Of a DNA stretch of 64,000 bases, positions 62,085-64,000 are shown one piece after another. Location of the stretch: NCBI GenBank assembly GCA_016223165.1, contig JACRPO010000003.1, positions 434,001 through 498,000 on the forward strand, written 5' to 3'. Position 1 is the stretch's first letter, and each line of letters starts with the position of its first letter. Below the pieces are notes generated by a model. It saw only the letters and a program-made list of their open reading frames with translations, did no database searches and was not told the origin of the DNA. This stretch comes from Burkholderiales bacterium. Its GTDB lineage: Bacteria; Pseudomonadota; Gammaproteobacteria; Burkholderiales; Burkholderiaceae_C. Made by a program: the position numbers and the translations under genes.

Positions 62085-62750
62085 CGCACTCCGCCGTACG
62101 TGGGACTCAGGGTTGCGCGCCCGCACATGCGCGCGCGTACTGGTCAAACCTTGCCAGGCTAAGGCGGCTATGCCTTGGCATTTGCAATCCCCGGTCGCGC
62201 TGCTCACGCGACGAAGTCGACGGCTAGCGGCGGTGCGGGTAGCTGCGCAGTTCGGCGGGGCCCCATCCCGAAATCCCTAAGCATTCTGCGCGCCCGTGCA
62301 CGCCCACGCGCGTATTGCGGCGCCGCAAGCCGGCTCGCGACTGCCGCCTGCTGCCAAGTCGTTGCTCTGGCAAGGGCTCGGCTTCGAGTCATGTATGCAC
62401 GGCGCAGTGACTGTCGCGCCACGGGTTTGGCGAGTTGACCAGCTGACCCATCACTTCCCGCTAGCGCTCCAGCGTTCCTGTCCGGCGCTTGGAAGCTTGG
62501 AACGCCGGTCAAGACTGCGTGCGGTCGGTCGCGAGGTCGTTGCCGAGTGGCGGCAATTGTTAGGTTTGTTCGACACCCTCCCCGCCCACCCGCCCACCCG
62601 CCCGCGCGTCGCCACACTGCGGCGCGCGAACTCCCAAGATTTGGCCAGCACCGAGAGCGTTCGGCTCCCGGGAAGCCAAGGTAAGGTAGTGGCAAACACA
62701 GTACCTGAGCCGCCGCTGCGGCCCTCGGCATCGGGCGCTCGGCTTCGACC
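62085..62750. other. Intergenic region, no gene seen
   Basis: 666 bases. A weak hairpin (AAGGC, GGCTAT loop, GCCTT; near 62162-62177) follows the YD-repeat gene and might aid termination. A cccgcccacccgcccacccg run lies at 62581-62600. No convincing coding sequence on either strand. Confidence 0.5.
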
Positions 62751-63110
62751 TCAGCGCGTCTCGGCGTAGACAGCAGCGATCGCACCTACCAGTCGTTGGC
62801 GGTCCGGGTAGCGGCCGATCATCTCGGCGCTGACGCGCTCGACGGTGATCTCACGGCTGCGCCCCTCGGCTTTGGCGGCGGCAACGAGGTTGCGGATCTC
62901 CTGCAGATAAGCGCGATAGCCGGCGATCAACCCCGCGTCGCCGATCGGCCCGGGGCTGGGCACAACGAGGCTCGGCTTCAACGCATGGACGCATGGAGCC
63001 GATCGAGGCTGGCTAGCCAGTGGCCTGCGCTGGAGTAGGGGGCTCGCGAAGGCCGGCTGCGCCCGCATCGCGACGTCTCCAGAGAAGAGCACGGGCCGGT
63101 ACCCAGACTA
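62751..63110 (-). pseudogene. C-terminal remnant of an MBL-fold metallo-hydrolase
   Basis: From about 63092 leftward: VLFSGDVAMRAQPAFASP, then a frame change (YSSAGHWLASLDRLHA in another frame), then LKPSLVVPSPGPIGDAGLIAGYRAYLQEIR to the stop at 62751. This is the end of a quinoprotein-relay-type MBL hydrolase; the His of the usual PSHGP is Pro here. An in-frame stop sits just upstream and the N-terminal domain with HxHxDH is absent. Confidence 0.7.
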
Positions 63111-63138
63111 CCGTAGGTCACCTTGCCTCGCGCCGCAC

Positions 63139-63710
63139 TCAGCGCACCTTACCCGGCCCCCACACAGCCCGCCCCGGTATCGCGCCGGTGTGCTCGCCGT
63201 CTCTGAGAACTGGCACCCCGTTCACCAGCACGTGGCGCACGCCTGTCGAGTACTGGTGGGCATCGTCGAACGTCGCCCTGTCGGCGACCGTCTTCGGATC
63301 GAAGACCACCACGTCGGCGTACATCCCTTCCGCGAGGAACCCGCGGCCCCCTGGCTTGTCTAGGCCGAGGTTGGTTGCCGGCAGCCCCGAAAGCCGGCGC
63401 ACCGCCTCGGCGAGCGTGAGCACGTTGTCCTCGCGCACGTACTTGCCCAGCAGCCGCGCCACGTTGCCGTAGGCGCGCGGGTGCGTGGATCCCTCGAGGA
63501 AGATACCCTCCGGGGCCATGGAGGCACCATCCGAGCCCAGCGACACCCAAGGCTCCCGCAACTGCGGGGCGATGTTGCGCTCATCGATCATGAAGAACAC
63601 CGACTGGATGCGCGAGCGGTCCTCGAGCACGAGGTCGAGGATCGTGTCCACCTCGTCCCTGCCGCGCGCCTTCGTGCGACCTCCGCCAGCGTCTTGATCT
63701 GAGCCCGCGG
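63139..63710 (-). pseudogene. C-terminal remnant of an N-acyl-D-amino-acid deacylase
   Basis: Clear homology: RSRIQSVFFMIDERNI, PWVSLGSDGASMAPEG, STHPRAYGNVARLLGKYVRE, ADVVVFDPKTVADRATF and VNGVPVLRDGEHTGA. Near 63680 the match shifts frame (IKTLAEVA in one frame, KARGRDEVDTILDLV in the other) and vanishes by about 63710, so roughly two thirds of the enzyme, including the metal site, is missing. Confidence 0.78.
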
Positions 63711-63782
63711 GCGCGTGGCACACTGGCCGGGCGCTCGGCCGGATCCGGCCGCTGCAACCCCGCCCCCCCCGAGGAGATGCCG

Positions 63783-64000
63783 ATGCTGACGATGGAGAAG
63801 ACAGCCGACTACGTGAAGCGCTGGATCGCCGCGTTCGAGTCGAAGGATCTCGATCGCGTGCTTGCCTTCTACACCGACGACGTGATCTTCCACTCACCGC
63901 TGATCGCACGCCTGAGCCACGACCCCAGCGGCACCGTGCAGGGCAAGGCGGCGTTGCGGGCCTACGTGAAGAAGGGCTTCGAGGTGTTCGACCACATCAA
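63783..64000 (+). CDS. NTF2-like/SnoaL-type protein, 3' end outside window
   Basis: 72 codons visible. Start at the ATG at 63783 with GAGGAG six bases upstream; an in-frame ATG at 63777 lies inside the purine run. YVKRWIAAFESKDLDRVLAFY and TDDVIFHSPLI then VQGKAALRAYVKKGFEVF are typical of SnoaL/steroid-isomerase-like proteins. The frame is open to the window end. Confidence 0.75.
   Translation, partial: MLTMEKTADYVKRWIAAFESKDLDRVLAFYTDDVIFHSPLIARLSHDPSGTVQGKAALRAYVKKGFEVFDHI

Noticed and set aside
62540..62580. gttaggtttgtt resembling an integron attC core
   Set aside because: No paired inverse core or cassette structure; only one short match.

Overview
The window is about 64 kb of very GC-rich chromosome. 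Codon use and gene families (feruloyl-CoA synthase next to a crotonase, the RND/YCF48/DUF1329/DUF1302 quartet, a VKOR/SPW fusion) suggest a free-living betaproteobacterium of the Burkholderiales (Rubrivivax/Leptothrix/Methylibium-like). That placement is an inference from gene content. I see no rRNA, no convincing tRNA, no CRISPR array, no complete insertion sequence and no prophage.

Layout. 0-5.6 kb: the end of an extended-SDR epimerase, a membrane GGDEF-EAL protein, and a secreted subtilisin-like protease ending in eight 6-residue repeats. 5.8-20.1 kb: an aromatic (lignin-monomer) catabolic region. A leftward operon holds coniferyl-alcohol dehydrogenase, an outer-membrane DUF1302 protein, DUF1329, a YCF48-type propeller and an RND exporter. 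It faces a rightward XylR/V4R sigma-54 activator, followed by a crotonase, feruloyl-CoA synthase, a MarR regulator and an alpha/beta hydrolase. A textbook -24/-12 promoter and repeated TTGCGCAA palindromes lie in the divergent intergenic region. 20.3-31.2 kb: a general-stress or persistence block (DUF2383, CBS, ferritin-like, GH15, epimerase-SPW-VKOR fusion, MFS transporter, small envelope proteins, MtfA-like peptidase). It contains a deletion scar where two truncated genes meet. 31.5-45.1 kb: katG, a VapBC-type pair, a 1485-residue alpha-2-macroglobulin, an AbiEi/AbiEii toxin-antitoxin pair with a decayed AlbA_2 gene beside it, a stand-alone 5' nuclease, a VOC protein, an ECF sigma operon and an RCC1 lipoprotein.

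45.1-64 kb is the accessory part and is visibly less GC-rich, most clearly at 45.7-47.4 kb. It holds a two-gene DUF4365 module; a 1029-residue protein joining a propeller, a flavin oxidase and a lamin-tail domain; a tightly overlapping operon of a zinc-phospholipase-C-like protein, an unknown protein and a G3E (CobW-type) GTPase; and a 1790-residue YD-repeat protein without the usual RHS core end or a recognisable toxin. The right edge has decayed MBL-hydrolase and D-aminoacylase remnants and the start of an NTF2-like gene.

The best candidates for undescribed biology are the PLC/unknown/GTPase operon with its large neighbours (47.7-62.1 kb), the DUF4365 pair (45.8-47.4 kb), and the hydroxycinnamyl catabolism cluster wired to a trans-envelope lipid-type transport module.
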